Positions 22,472 to 30,742 of a stretch of DNA of 30,759 nucleotides are shown here, in pieces. How positions within the stretch are numbered: the first letter of the stretch is position 1; each line of letters opens with the position of its first letter. Position numbers and translations under genes: made by a program. Under the pieces are notes generated by a model. The model made no database searches and was not told the origin of the DNA. It saw only the letters and a list, made by a program, of their open reading frames with translations. Source of the stretch: Parcubacteria group bacterium (GTDB lineage: Bacteria; Patescibacteriota; Minisyncoccia; UBA6257); the NCBI GenBank assembly GCA_012798235.1, contig JAAZNP010000015.1, positions 1 to 30,759 of the forward strand, in the 5' to 3' direction.

Positions 22472-23352
22472 ATTTTTAATTCTTGTTTCAAAAAATTATT
22501 TAAACATTCGTTAATATCTAATTGGTATTTAGAATTTTCAATAGTGTTCGTGGTCACAATTTTTTGAGGATTTAATTTAAGCAGAGATTCGACAGAAGCA
22601 TCGCCAAATACCGGATGCACAAAAACAAAACTAATAGTTTTGGCTTTGGCTTTTTGAACCATAGTGGCTACTTCAAAAATAGTGCCGCCTGTGGCCACCA
22701 TGTCATCGATAATGATAATATTTTTATTTTGAAAATCAAAATTTTTTTCTGAAAAACTAATTTCGCCAGTTTTGGTATTCCGTTCTTTAGCCAGAATTAT
22801 TTTTTCGGCTGGAAAGTTCTGGCAAAAGTCGTCAACAAAAGTTTTAGCTTCGCGGTCTGGCCCTATCACAATTGTTTCCTGAGGATTTAAATCATTAAAA
22901 TATTTAGCTAAATCATTGAATAGAGAAAGATTATAAGCAGGAATTCTAAATAAATCACTAATTTTTTTACGATGTTCGTGCATATTGCAAGTAATAAAAA
23001 CATCTAAAATATGGGACAATAATTCACCTAAATAGAGACTGGAGATTGGTTCGCCATCTTCAAAAACAGCATCCTGTCTCGCATAAGGGAAATAAGGCAT
23101 AATACCAATTAATTTCGGTACCGTCTCTTTAATTTTCCTGGCTATTAAAAAATATTTTATTAAATAATCATTGATATTTTCTGATTCACGTTTTTGTAAT
23201 AATAAAACAGCATTATCAGCTTTAATCTCTTTTTTTAATTTAGGTTTTATTTCGCCATCAGGAAAAACTCTTTCTTCGATAGTAATAACATCTAATCGAA
23301 GATATTGCGCTAATTTTTCTGCTAATTTATCACCAACAATAATAGTTTGCAT
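22468..23352 (-). CDS. prs: Ribose-phosphate pyrophosphokinase (PRPP synthetase)
   Basis: Makes PRPP from ribose 5-phosphate and ATP for nucleotide synthesis. At 294 aa it is shorter than the typical bacterial class I enzyme (about 310-320) and resembles compact archaeal forms. Motifs: MPYFPYARQD (85-94) for ATP binding, the catalytic loop AKERN (188-192) with Lys189 and Arg191, and the PRPP loop IDDMVATGGT (215-224). The DLHAxQ region of bacterial enzymes is replaced by NMHEHRKKI (123-131). It follows glyA by 1 base and overlaps the AMP phosphorylase start by ATGA, so the two nucleotide enzymes are translationally coupled. Confidence 0.94.
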   Translation of the reverse strand: MQTIIVGDKLAEKLAQYLRLDVITIEERVFPDGEIKPKLKKEIKADNAVLLLQKRESENINDYLIKYFLIARKIKETVPKLIGIMPYFPYARQDAVFEDGEPISSLYLGELLSHILDVFITCNMHEHRKKISDLFRIPAYNLSLFNDLAKYFNDLNPQETIVIGPDREAKTFVDDFCQNFPAEKIILAKERNTKTGEISFSEKNFDFQNKNIIIIDDMVATGGTIFEVATMVQKAKAKTISFVFVHPVFGDASVESLLKLNPQKIVTTNTIENSKYQLDINECLNNFLKQELKI

Positions 23353-23353
23353 A

Positions 23354-24625
23354 TTAATAGATTGGAAATTTCTTACATAATTTTTCTACCTCTCTTTTGA
23401 TTATAACTGGTTTTTCTTTTTTTATCAAAACTAAATAGATAAATTCGGCGATTTTTTTCATTTCCTTTTCTTTCATACCCCGAGTCGTTACAGCCGGAAC
23501 GCCGATTCTTATTCCAGAAGGATGAAAAGGGCTCATATCCCCTACCACAACATTACGATTGGCCACAATACCTGCCTGGTCTAATAAAGTTTCCGCTTCC
23601 ATACCAGAAATACCAAGATTTCTTAAATCTAAAATCATCAAATGATTATCAGTACCATTGGTAACTAAACGAAAACCTATTTTTTTTAATTCTTGGGCTA
23701 AAATTCGGCTATTTTTAATAATTTGTTTTTGATAGTTCCTGAAAGAAGCGCTTTGTGCCAATTTAAACGTTAAAGCAATGGCTGCCGTGACATTATTATG
23801 AGGCCCACCTTGCATCTGCGGAAATACCGATTTATTAATTGCTCCTTCCAAATCAATTTGATTTTTCTTGGCAATTTCTGATTCTTTATTAATGAAGATA
23901 ATCGCTCCGCGTGGCCCTCGTAAAGTTTTATGAATAGTAGTCATCACAATATCGCAGGAATTAAAAGGATTAGGAGATAAACCAGCTAAAACCAAACCCG
24001 CTATATGGCTAATATCAGCCATAGAATAAGCTCCTATTAAATGAGCGATCTGACTGATTTTTTCAAAATCAATATTACGCGGATAAGAAGTCAATCCAGA
24101 AACAATTATTTTAGGATGATATTTGTTTGCTAAATCTTCAATTTCCTGATAATCAATTAATTCTGTTTTGGGGTTCAAATTGTATTGAATTGATTTATAT
24201 AATTTTCCGGATAAATTGGCTTTATGGCCATGGGTTAAATGACCACCGCTAGTTAAACTCATGCCCATAAATACATCGCCTGGCTGTAATAAAGCATTAT
24301 AAACTTCTAAATTAGCCGGAGAACCAGAATAAGGTTGAACATTAACCGCCCATTTTTTAGGGTCTAATTTAAAAGCCTGAAGCGCTCTTTGCTGCGCCAA
24401 TTCTTCAATTTCATCATAATAAACATTGCCCGGATAATATCTTTTATGAGGATAGCCTTCAGAATATTTATTGGTTAAAGGAGAACCCAAAACTTCAAAA
24501 ATAGCTTCGGGCACAAAATTCTCCGAAGCAATAAGATCAATGGTTTGCTTCTGCCTTTTTAGTTCTTGCTCTACCAACTGATATAACTGTTTATCTGTTT
24601 TTTTAAGCAAATTAAACTTCATCAT
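23354..24625 (-). CDS. glyA: Serine hydroxymethyltransferase
   Basis: PLP enzyme interconverting serine and glycine with tetrahydrofolate, the main one-carbon source. The 423-aa length is normal. It has LIASENFVPEA near 31-41, KYSEGYPHKRYYPG (53-66), Asp204 and His207 in ADISHIAG at the PLP ring, and the Schiff-base Lys233 in TTIHKTLRGPRG (229-240). Two adjacent ATG codons (24625 and 24622) are possible starts. It sits 10 bases after the rsmE stop and 1 base before prs. Confidence 0.97.
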   Translation of the reverse strand: MMKFNLLKKTDKQLYQLVEQELKRQKQTIDLIASENFVPEAIFEVLGSPLTNKYSEGYPHKRYYPGNVYYDEIEELAQQRALQAFKLDPKKWAVNVQPYSGSPANLEVYNALLQPGDVFMGMSLTSGGHLTHGHKANLSGKLYKSIQYNLNPKTELIDYQEIEDLANKYHPKIIVSGLTSYPRNIDFEKISQIAHLIGAYSMADISHIAGLVLAGLSPNPFNSCDIVMTTIHKTLRGPRGAIIFINKESEIAKKNQIDLEGAINKSVFPQMQGGPHNNVTAAIALTFKLAQSASFRNYQKQIIKNSRILAQELKKIGFRLVTNGTDNHLMILDLRNLGISGMEAETLLDQAGIVANRNVVVGDMSPFHPSGIRIGVPAVTTRGMKEKEMKKIAEFIYLVLIKKEKPVIIKREVEKLCKKFPIY

Positions 24626-24635
24626 ATTATTAAAC

Positions 24636-25337
24636 TTAAGAATTTATCACTAAATAAGAAGCAATGATGGCTGCTGTTTCAGCCCGAAGAATTAATTTTC
24701 CTAAAGAAATAATTTTAAAATCATTATGTTTGGCTATAAACATCTCGTCCTCATCCCAACCACCTTCAGGGCCAATAAATATTCCGATTTTCGATTTACT
24801 TTTAATAATATTTTTGTGAAAAATCTCACCATTTGGATCACAAAAAATATTTACATCATTGTTCTTAGCAAATCTCACAACTTCTTCAAATTTAATAGGG
24901 TTATTGATAATTGGCACCATGCCTCGGCCTGATTGTTCGGTTGCCTCCTGACAAATTTTTTCTAATCTATCTTTTCTTAGATTCAATTTAATGGTTCTTT
25001 TCGTAATCAAAGGAACAATTTCTTTAACGCCAATTTCTGTTGCCTTTTGTACCACCCATTCAAAATTTTCATTTTTTAAAATAGCGCAGTATAAAATAGT
25101 TTCTATTTGAGGTTCGTTTTGATTATCTCTTACTTCAATAATTTCTCCTTCCGCAAAATCATTGTTAATACTAATAATTTTAGTTATTGCTTCTTTATTT
25201 TGGCCGTTAACCAAAATCACTTCGTCACCAGATTTAAACCTCAAAACTTTTTGCCACTGGTTTAAAATAACCGGATCAATAATCCTAATATACTTTTTAT
25301 TGAAATCATCAGAAACCACAAAGCGATACCAGCGCAT
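24636..25337 (-). CDS. rsmE: 16S rRNA (uracil1498-N3)-methyltransferase
   Basis: SPOUT-class methyltransferase that modifies U1498 in the 30S decoding region, 233 aa. The N-terminal PUA-like domain starts MRWYRFVVSDDF. The C-terminal trefoil-knot SAM site is clear: IFIGPEGGWDEDE (about 191-203) and ISLGKLILRAETAAIIASYL. It starts 5 bases after the ppa stop. Confidence 0.95.
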   Translation of the reverse strand: MRWYRFVVSDDFNKKYIRIIDPVILNQWQKVLRFKSGDEVILVNGQNKEAITKIISINNDFAEGEIIEVRDNQNEPQIETILYCAILKNENFEWVVQKATEIGVKEIVPLITKRTIKLNLRKDRLEKICQEATEQSGRGMVPIINNPIKFEEVVRFAKNNDVNIFCDPNGEIFHKNIIKSKSKIGIFIGPEGGWDEDEMFIAKHNDFKIISLGKLILRAETAAIIASYLVINS

Positions 25338-25342
25338 ATCTT

Positions 25343-25873
25343 TTATGGTTTATTCCTACTTTGCAAATATTTATTATGCACTTTTTGAATATATTCTTTA
25401 GCTGTTATTGCATCCTCCCAACCTAAGACTTTAGTTGTTTTACCTTCCAAAACTTTATAAGTTTCAAAAAAATTAACCACTTGTTTTATTAAATGATTGG
25501 GTAAATCATTATAACTATTAATATTCGTATAAACAGGGTCATCATAAGCCACGCCTAAAATCTTAAAATCTTTTTTCCCACCATCTTCCATTAGTAATAA
25601 ACCAATTGGCTTAACTCTTAAAAGACAGCCGGGAAAAGTTTTATGAGAAATAATAACTAAAATATCAGCCGGATCGCCATCATCAGAAATTGTTTCTGGC
25701 ACTAAACCATAATCCCCGGGATAATAAACAGCTGAATGCAAAACTCGGTCCAATCTAATGGTTTCGTACTGTAAATCAAATTCATATTTATTACTAGAGC
25801 CGCGGGGAATTTCTATTAAAGCGAAAATAATATCAGGTGTCTTATCGCCAATTTTTAATTTGGAATAATCCAT
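25343..25873 (-). CDS. ppa: Inorganic pyrophosphatase (family I)
   Basis: Soluble Mg-dependent enzyme hydrolysing pyrophosphate to drive biosynthesis, 176 aa. The active-site signature DGDPADI is at 65-71 (Asp65, Asp67, Asp70). EIPRGSSNKYEFD (21-33) and YYPGDYGLVPET (50-61) are also canonical. The position between rsmE and a DUF5652 gene is not functionally informative, but pyrophosphate removal serves the PRPP and nucleotide genes nearby. Confidence 0.97.
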   Translation of the reverse strand: MDYSKLKIGDKTPDIIFALIEIPRGSSNKYEFDLQYETIRLDRVLHSAVYYPGDYGLVPETISDDGDPADILVIISHKTFPGCLLRVKPIGLLLMEDGGKKDFKILGVAYDDPVYTNINSYNDLPNHLIKQVVNFFETYKVLEGKTTKVLGWEDAITAKEYIQKVHNKYLQSRNKP

Positions 25874-25878
25874 AAGAT

Positions 25879-26133
25879 TTAAATCGATTCCTCTTTTTTC
25901 TCTTCTTTGTTTTCTTTTATTACTTTGATATATTTACTAAAAACAAAAAGGTATAAAATTTCTAATAAACCAAGGGTGTTAAGAACTAATAAGACAACAA
26001 ACCAAATTTTTTCTTTGCGTTGCGCTGATTTCCATAAAGCCAAACCTTTCCATGCCAAAGACCAAGCCAAAACAGAATACAAAAGCAAAGGATTGGAAGC
26101 TAGCAAAGAATTAATTGTATAATATTCATTCAT
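25879..26133 (-). CDS. DUF5652-like small membrane protein
   Basis: An 84-aa protein with two hydrophobic helices (about 15-33 and 42-66). The central pattern WSLAWKGLALWKSAQRKEKIWFVVLLVLNTLGLLEILY (quoted in part: WKGLALWKSA and NTLGLLEILY) is what I associate with the DUF5652 family of Patescibacteria. The cytoplasmic tail is very charged (KENKEEKKEESI). The function is unknown. It lies 23 bases after pcm and 5 bases before ppa. Confidence 0.75.
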   Translation of the reverse strand: MNEYYTINSLLASNPLLLYSVLAWSLAWKGLALWKSAQRKEKIWFVVLLVLNTLGLLEILYLFVFSKYIKVIKENKEEKKEESI

Positions 26134-26156
26134 ATTTTTATTTTTTTATTAATTTA

Positions 26157-26780
26157 TTACACAAGAGGCACAAAAACAAAACCAGGAAATTCTTGCTTTA
26201 AATAATCCGTAGGAGAAGTTTTGGTAATTAAAACTATTGATTCTCCTATTGGTAAAGCCATTTTCCCGTCTACTTTTAATTGTTTAAATAATGTCTCAGG
26301 AATTTCAAAAGTGCTAGCAGATATTAATATTTTATCATAAGGCGCTTCTTTTTCATAGCCTAATTTGCCATCTGCGCAGAAGAATTTTACTATCCCCTTT
26401 TTGATATAATTGTATTTCCCCACATTTCTTTCGCCAAATGCTACTAATTCTTTGATAATATCTATCGCAATAACTTTACCTTTGGGTTTTACTAAATAAG
26501 CCAACAAAGCAGTTGTCCAACCAGAACCAGAGCCAATATCTAAAATTTTCTCTCCGGGCCGAGGATTTAAAAGTTCGAGCATCAAAGCCACTACTAAAGG
26601 CTGGGAAATTGTCTGATTATAACCAATGGACAAAGCATCATTAACATAAGCCCAATCTTTTTCTTCAGGCAAAACAAAATCCTCTCTTTTGATATGTGAA
26701 AAAGCCTCAATGATTTGAGGCGTTTTTAAATAATTACTCCCAATTAATTCTTGAATTAAATTTTCAGACGATGGTTTCAA
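26157..26780 (-). CDS. pcm: Protein-L-isoaspartate O-methyltransferase-like protein
   Basis: SAM-dependent methyltransferase, 207 aa. Family hallmarks: IGYNQTISQPLVVALM (52-67), then SAM motif I LDIGSGSGWTTALLAYL (80-96), and motif II AIDIIKELVAFGERNV. The expected role is repair of isoaspartyl residues in damaged proteins. The conserved TISQP loop favours true PCMT over a generic methyltransferase. The C-terminal strand ends LVITKTSPTDY-type. It starts 20 bases after the GerMN gene. Confidence 0.92.
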   Translation of the reverse strand: MKPSSENLIQELIGSNYLKTPQIIEAFSHIKREDFVLPEEKDWAYVNDALSIGYNQTISQPLVVALMLELLNPRPGEKILDIGSGSGWTTALLAYLVKPKGKVIAIDIIKELVAFGERNVGKYNYIKKGIVKFFCADGKLGYEKEAPYDKILISASTFEIPETLFKQLKVDGKMALPIGESIVLITKTSPTDYLKQEFPGFVFVPLV

Positions 26781-26800
26781 AATTTTTTAATAATTGTTGA

Positions 26801-27658
26801 TTAGGGCTGGAAAAGCTCTTCGGGCAAAAATTCTACTTTTTTTACTTCAGGAAATTGCTTGGCTGTGGCTTCAATTTGAAACCATAAAATACCGGCACGG
26901 CAGGCACCACCAGAAGTTTTATTTAAAGGATCTTTAAATTTTAAAATTAAAGTTCCGTCGGATTTAAGATTGGTTTCCAATAAGGAAAATCCTTCTAGCG
27001 GATATTCGGTAGTAACACCTTGAGATTTCTCTTCCTCAGTCAATGAACCAGCAATTAAAAGATTAATAGTATCTTGAATTGGTGTTTTAGTTAAGGGAAT
27101 TTCTCGAGGCACACTAACTAATCCTTCACGGCTGCATTTGATATTACCTGATTCATCGCGGTCGCGTTCGGGATTGTAATAATAAAGTAAAACCTGACGC
27201 GAAGAAACTGTGCCAAATTTTACTGGCAAATCTACAATTTTTTGATTCTCTGGCAAACCAGAAGGATTATCACTCAAAAATCTCAATAACCCATTTGTTG
27301 ATGTGGGCGTGGAAAAAACTAATTCTCCTTCAAAAGGCACAAAATCTTCAGTCGCCCAATCCCCTTGGGCACGAAGAGGAGTAGTACCCAACAAACTACC
27401 CTGCTCATCGTATAATTCAGCCTTAAATTGACCCTCAAAATACCAACTTCCTTTTGCTTGACCAAGAATTTTAAGAGGACTAATTAAAGACTGCTCAATT
27501 TGAGGTTCAAAAATTAAAATCGTTCTCTCTTTATCACTAATTACTTTTCGATTACCCCCCGGTGTAATAAGCATAAATAAATACGACACCGCTCCACCGA
27601 GAAGTAAAACTAAAATTAAAATCAAAACTACTATTTTAGTTAGTACTTTATTTTTCAT
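26801..27658 (-). CDS. Membrane-anchored Gmad2/GerMN-domain protein
   Basis: A 285-aa extracytoplasmic protein. An N-terminal anchor (about 7-31, KIVVLILILVLLLGGAVSYLFM) has no lipobox cysteine, so it is probably a signal anchor rather than a lipoprotein. Residues about 50-150 look like a Gmad2 immunoglobulin-like domain (ISPLKILGQAKGSWYFEGQF, then GPW-like GDWATEDFVPFEGEL). Residues about 155-285 look like a GerMN domain (LLYYYNPERD, INLLIAGSLTEEE, TLILKFKDPL). Despite the name these domains occur in non-sporulating bacteria, with unclear function. It is probably co-transcribed with mscL, 12 bases upstream. Confidence 0.82.
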   Translation of the reverse strand: MKNKVLTKIVVLILILVLLLGGAVSYLFMLITPGGNRKVISDKERTILIFEPQIEQSLISPLKILGQAKGSWYFEGQFKAELYDEQGSLLGTTPLRAQGDWATEDFVPFEGELVFSTPTSTNGLLRFLSDNPSGLPENQKIVDLPVKFGTVSSRQVLLYYYNPERDRDESGNIKCSREGLVSVPREIPLTKTPIQDTINLLIAGSLTEEEKSQGVTTEYPLEGFSLLETNLKSDGTLILKFKDPLNKTSGGACRAGILWFQIEATAKQFPEVKKVEFLPEELFQP

Positions 27659-27670
27659 AAATCAAATTAT

Positions 27671-27970
27671 CTACTCTTTTTTATCTAATTTATCTAAATG
27701 CAAGGCCTTAAATCCATAATAAACCACTAAAGCGATAATCAAAAAATCAATAAGTACGCTAATAAAATGACCCCATAAAATATTAATTGGGCCAATAGTT
27801 AAAATAGCATTGCTTAAACTGCCAATTTTTCCTAAAGCCAATCCAATAATGGGATTAATAATATCTTCAACTAAGGCGCTTACTAATTTGGATACTGCTC
27901 CGCCAAGAATAAAACCGATAGCCAAACCAATCACGCCTTGTTTTCTAATAAAATCAATAAAGCCTGACAT
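27671..27970 (-). CDS. mscL: Large-conductance mechanosensitive channel, short form
   Basis: Emergency osmotic release channel of the cytoplasmic membrane. The 99-aa protein has the N-terminal amphipathic start MSGFIDFIRKQGV, TM1 with IGLAIGFILGGAVSKLVSALVEDIINPIIG (quoted in part: FILGGAVSKLVSALV), and TM2 at about 66-88. It is shorter than the usual 125-150 aa because the periplasmic loop is trimmed and the C-terminal helix bundle is almost absent (KALHLDKLDKKE). It has its own promoter (28034-28005). Confidence 0.9.
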   Translation of the reverse strand: MSGFIDFIRKQGVIGLAIGFILGGAVSKLVSALVEDIINPIIGLALGKIGSLSNAILTIGPINILWGHFISVLIDFLIIALVVYYGFKALHLDKLDKKE

Positions 27971-28004
27971 ATTTTTAATTAATTATTAATTTTCGACCTG
28001 TTTT

Positions 28005-28034
28005 ATTATAGCATTTAAAAACCTTGGTTGACAA
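28005..28034 (-). promoter_or_regulatory. mscL promoter
   Basis: On the minus strand TTGTCA (28034-28029) is followed after 18 bases by a perfect TATAAT (28010-28005), with 5/6 and 6/6 consensus matches. The -35 box lies in the last codons of the M23 gene, and the transcript would start near 27998, about 28 bases before the mscL ATG. It would let mscL and the genes downstream be expressed apart from ddl. Confidence 0.7.
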
Positions 28035-28947
28035 ACTCAATGAATTTTAAAGGATCAATGCTCGCGCCATTAATCTTAATTGATAAATGAAGATGGGGCG
28101 CCAAAGAATAACCAGTACTGCCGGTTAAACCAATCACCTCCCCTCTTAAAACCTTATCACCCACCGCCACTTTAAATTCGCTTAGATGTAAATACAAAGA
28201 ATAGATACCAAAACCATGATCAATAATTATTGTTTTGCCATAAGTAATTAAATCTTGAGCAAATTTTACAACTCCATCATTAATAGCGTAGATAGGCGTT
28301 CCTTGAGGTGCATCTAAATCCACTCCCAAGTGTCTTAAAGTAATATTGCCCTCTTTTCTTGTCACTCCAAAATCCCCTACTTTAATTATCGAATCTAGGG
28401 GATAAATAAAAGATTTATTAAAATATGATTCTGGCGTATATTTATTTACAACTTGATAAATTAAAACACCATCATTAGTTTGAATATTTTGCACGATATT
28501 ACTTTGAGTATATCCTTGTTTTTCTAATTCCGGAGTCAAAACAAATTTAGTCGTATAAAAATCGCCTTTCATAACCGTTATTTTTTTGTTGAATATTTCT
28601 TCATTATTTAAAAAAATCTTTAAAGGATAATCCCCTGGTGTCTTTCTGACATCAATACCAATCACACCAATCAATTTTTCGTTATCTTCCGTCGGAATAA
28701 AATCAAATTTTTTCTGATCGAATTCTCCGGTAATTTTTTGTCCTGCTTTAAAATTATCTACCTTTACAACTAAAGTATCTCCTTGAACTAATTTATCTCG
28801 AGGCAACGTAATCGCTATTGGTTTTTCTTCTTTTAGAGTTGTGCTCGTAGTGGTCGTGGTTACCATATTCTTTTGTTCATTAATAAAATTCGCTCTGAGG
28901 AGCAGAAGAGCCAAACAGCCAACAAGAATAACGATTATTTTCTTCAT
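28015..28947 (-). CDS. M23 (LytM-type) peptidoglycan endopeptidase
   Basis: A cell-wall hydrolase or wall-remodelling factor, 310 aa. An N-terminal helix (about 3-19) anchors or exports it, followed by a Thr-rich linker (30-38) and a beta-rich domain (about 45-130) of Ig-like appearance. The LytM domain covers about 180-305, with zinc ligands His206 and Asp210 (RHLGVDLDAP) and His287, plus catalytic His254 (LYLHLS) and His285 (APHLHLS). All are present, so it is probably active. It starts 18 bases after the arfB stop. Confidence 0.93.
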   Translation of the reverse strand: MKKIIVILVGCLALLLLRANFINEQKNMVTTTTTSTTLKEEKPIAITLPRDKLVQGDTLVVKVDNFKAGQKITGEFDQKKFDFIPTEDNEKLIGVIGIDVRKTPGDYPLKIFLNNEEIFNKKITVMKGDFYTTKFVLTPELEKQGYTQSNIVQNIQTNDGVLIYQVVNKYTPESYFNKSFIYPLDSIIKVGDFGVTRKEGNITLRHLGVDLDAPQGTPIYAINDGVVKFAQDLITYGKTIIIDHGFGIYSLYLHLSEFKVAVGDKVLRGEVIGLTGSTGYSLAPHLHLSIKINGASIDPLKFIEFVNQGF

Positions 28948-28965
28948 TGCGAGTAATAAAAATTT

Positions 28966-29388
28966 TTACTCAAAATCTTCTGGTTTTATTTGACGCAGTT
29001 TTTTCTTTTCGCCAATTTTCTTTTTTTCCTCTATTCTTTTTCGTTTGCTACTTTCAGGCACTTTAGTCGGTATCCTTTCTTTTTCTTCTTCGAGCGCCTC
29101 GGTAATAAGTTCAATTAATCTTTCATAAGCATTATTTTTATTCTGCGACTGGCTACGGGTTTCCTCATTTTCTATTAATAATTCATCGTTTTCATTAATT
29201 TTATTTCTCAGGGCATCTCTAATTTTTTGTTTTTGTTCGGGAGCAAAAACTTTACTCTGTTCAATATTAAAACGAATTCTCACGCCGGTGGTAACTTTAT
29301 TAACGTTTTGACCACCGGGCCCCGAAGACCGAAAATATTCATAAATTAATTCTTCTTCGGGAATAACTATTTTTGGTAATTGTTCCAT
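28966..29388 (-). CDS. arfB: Alternative ribosome-rescue hydrolase ArfB-like (GGQ protein)
   Basis: A small class-I release-factor-like peptidyl-tRNA hydrolase that frees stalled ribosomes without codon recognition. At 140 aa it has the catalytic loop RSSGPGGQNVNKVTTGV (20-36) with Gly-Gly-Gln at 25-27. Its Lys/Arg-rich C-terminal tail (ESSKRKRIEEKKKIGEKKKL, about 112-131) is the ArfB/YaeJ feature that enters the empty mRNA channel. There is no codon-recognition domain. The gene lies 4 bases after the DUF3307 stop. Confidence 0.93.
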   Translation of the reverse strand: MEQLPKIVIPEEELIYEYFRSSGPGGQNVNKVTTGVRIRFNIEQSKVFAPEQKQKIRDALRNKINENDELLIENEETRSQSQNKNNAYERLIELITEALEEEKERIPTKVPESSKRKRIEEKKKIGEKKKLRQIKPEDFE

Positions 29389-29392
29389 AGAA

Positions 29393-29767
29393 TTAAAACA
29401 TTAAAATAATTAAAATAAATAAAAAATGATACAGTTGGTCGGTTACCAAAATAATAATCCGCCAAATTGCTTCGTTAAAATCACCAGGTTTGATTTTTTT
29501 AATTTTGTTTAATAAAAATATAATAATTTTCTCATTATCAATAATGAAGTGGGACAAAAAAAGAATAAAAAGTTTTAATCCAATAAATGACATTGGATAA
29601 TAAAGAAGCAAGGGCAAAAAAACAATAGCATAAACAAAACTATGTACTCCCCTTCTTAGCAGAGAACCGTTTTTATAAAAAGCCATCCATTTATTCTGCA
29701 ACACAAAATCACCAATAAAATGGACGATAATAAATAATTCCAAAGGTGTAAAAATATTTAAATGCAT
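29393..29767 (-). CDS. DUF3307 membrane protein
   Basis: A 124-aa membrane protein with the DUF3307 pattern: HFIGDFVLQNKWMAFYK (16-32) with His16 and Asp20, a second conserved HFIIDNEK (about 73-80), and a final DQLYHFLF. About four hydrophobic helices are visible. The family is of unknown function. The paired His/Asp residues at helix ends hint at metal binding, which is inference. It overlaps the ddl end by 10 bases, so it is translationally linked to ddl. Confidence 0.8.
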   Translation of the reverse strand: MHLNIFTPLELFIIVHFIGDFVLQNKWMAFYKNGSLLRRGVHSFVYAIVFLPLLLYYPMSFIGLKLFILFLSHFIIDNEKIIIFLLNKIKKIKPGDFNEAIWRIIILVTDQLYHFLFILIILMF

Positions 29768-30726
29768 TTATTTTTAAATCTATTAAGAGCAGCTCCAATA
29801 ATAATATCAAGCATCTGGGAATAATTAATACCCATGGCTTGGGCTTCTTGGGGCACTAAACTCGTTGGTGTTAATCCGGGAATGGTATTAATTTCTAAAA
29901 TCCATAATTTTCTGTTATCAAAAATAAAATCAGTGCGCGACATTCCAGAACAACCAATAACTTTATGCGCTAATAAAGCCTGTTTTTGAATCTCTTTAAT
30001 AATTGTTGCAGGTAATTTTGGGGGCGTGATTTCTAAACTCGCGCCTGGCATATATTTAGCTCGATAATTAAAAAAAGCGTCTTTCTGGGGAATAATTTCT
30101 GTGGGTATCAAGGGCCAAGCGCTTTCTAAACTACCCTGATCCAAAACACCACAAGTTACTTCTCGGCCTTTAATATATTTTTGAATCAAAATTTCTTGAT
30201 CATACTGAAAAGCCTTCCTCAAAGCTAAGGAAATAGATTTTTTATTTTTCACAATGCTGATGCCAACACTAGAACCCACATGTCTTGGTTTTATAACTAC
30301 TGGCAATTTTAATTTCTTGATTATTTTGTTTATTTTTTGCCGTGGAGTTTTTAAATCAATTAAATAAGTTACAGGAACATTAAAGCCTTCTAAGGTAAAG
30401 ATTTTTTGCGCCTGCCATTTATCCATTCCTAAAGATGAAGCTAAAACTCCAGAACAAGTATAAGGAATTTGATAAGCCTCAAGCAATCCCTGGATAGTGC
30501 CGTCCTCACCATATTCACCGTGCATGGCAATAAAACATAAATCAAATTGTTTTTTAATTTTTAAGGGGTCAAGTGGCCACTTTCCTTTTTTATCAATAAT
30601 AATTAATCGCGCCTTATATTTTTGTGGATTCAGATTTTTCATGACCCCCTGAGCCGTGCTTAAAGAAACTTCATGCTCGAATGAAGGTCCGCCAGCCAAA
30701 ACCGCTATTTTAAGTTTTCTTTTCAT
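29758..30726 (-). CDS. ddl: D-alanine--D-alanine ligase
   Basis: ATP-grasp enzyme making the D-Ala-D-Ala end of the peptidoglycan stem, 322 aa. Motifs in order: GGPSFEHEVSLSTAQGV (12-28), MHGEYGEDGTIQGLLE, IPYTCSGVLASSLGMDKW (Cys replaces the usual Gly of YTGSG), VIKPRHVGSSVGIS, and EINTIPGLTPTSLVPQEA near the C-terminus. Its presence with uppP and an M23 hydrolase indicates a peptidoglycan wall. The -10 box is only 10 bases from the ATG, so the mRNA may be nearly leaderless. Confidence 0.96.
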   Translation of the reverse strand: MKRKLKIAVLAGGPSFEHEVSLSTAQGVMKNLNPQKYKARLIIIDKKGKWPLDPLKIKKQFDLCFIAMHGEYGEDGTIQGLLEAYQIPYTCSGVLASSLGMDKWQAQKIFTLEGFNVPVTYLIDLKTPRQKINKIIKKLKLPVVIKPRHVGSSVGISIVKNKKSISLALRKAFQYDQEILIQKYIKGREVTCGVLDQGSLESAWPLIPTEIIPQKDAFFNYRAKYMPGASLEITPPKLPATIIKEIQKQALLAHKVIGCSGMSRTDFIFDNRKLWILEINTIPGLTPTSLVPQEAQAMGINYSQMLDIIIGAALNRFKNKCI

Positions 30727-30736
30727 TCTTAGAATA

Positions 30737-30742
30737 ATTATA
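30737..30742 (-). promoter_or_regulatory. -10 box of the ddl promoter
   Basis: On the minus strand a perfect TATAAT preceded by TGT (extended -10) lies 10 bases before ATG 30726. The -35 region falls outside the window. A start about 7 bases downstream would leave a 5' leader of only 3-4 bases. Confidence 0.5.
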
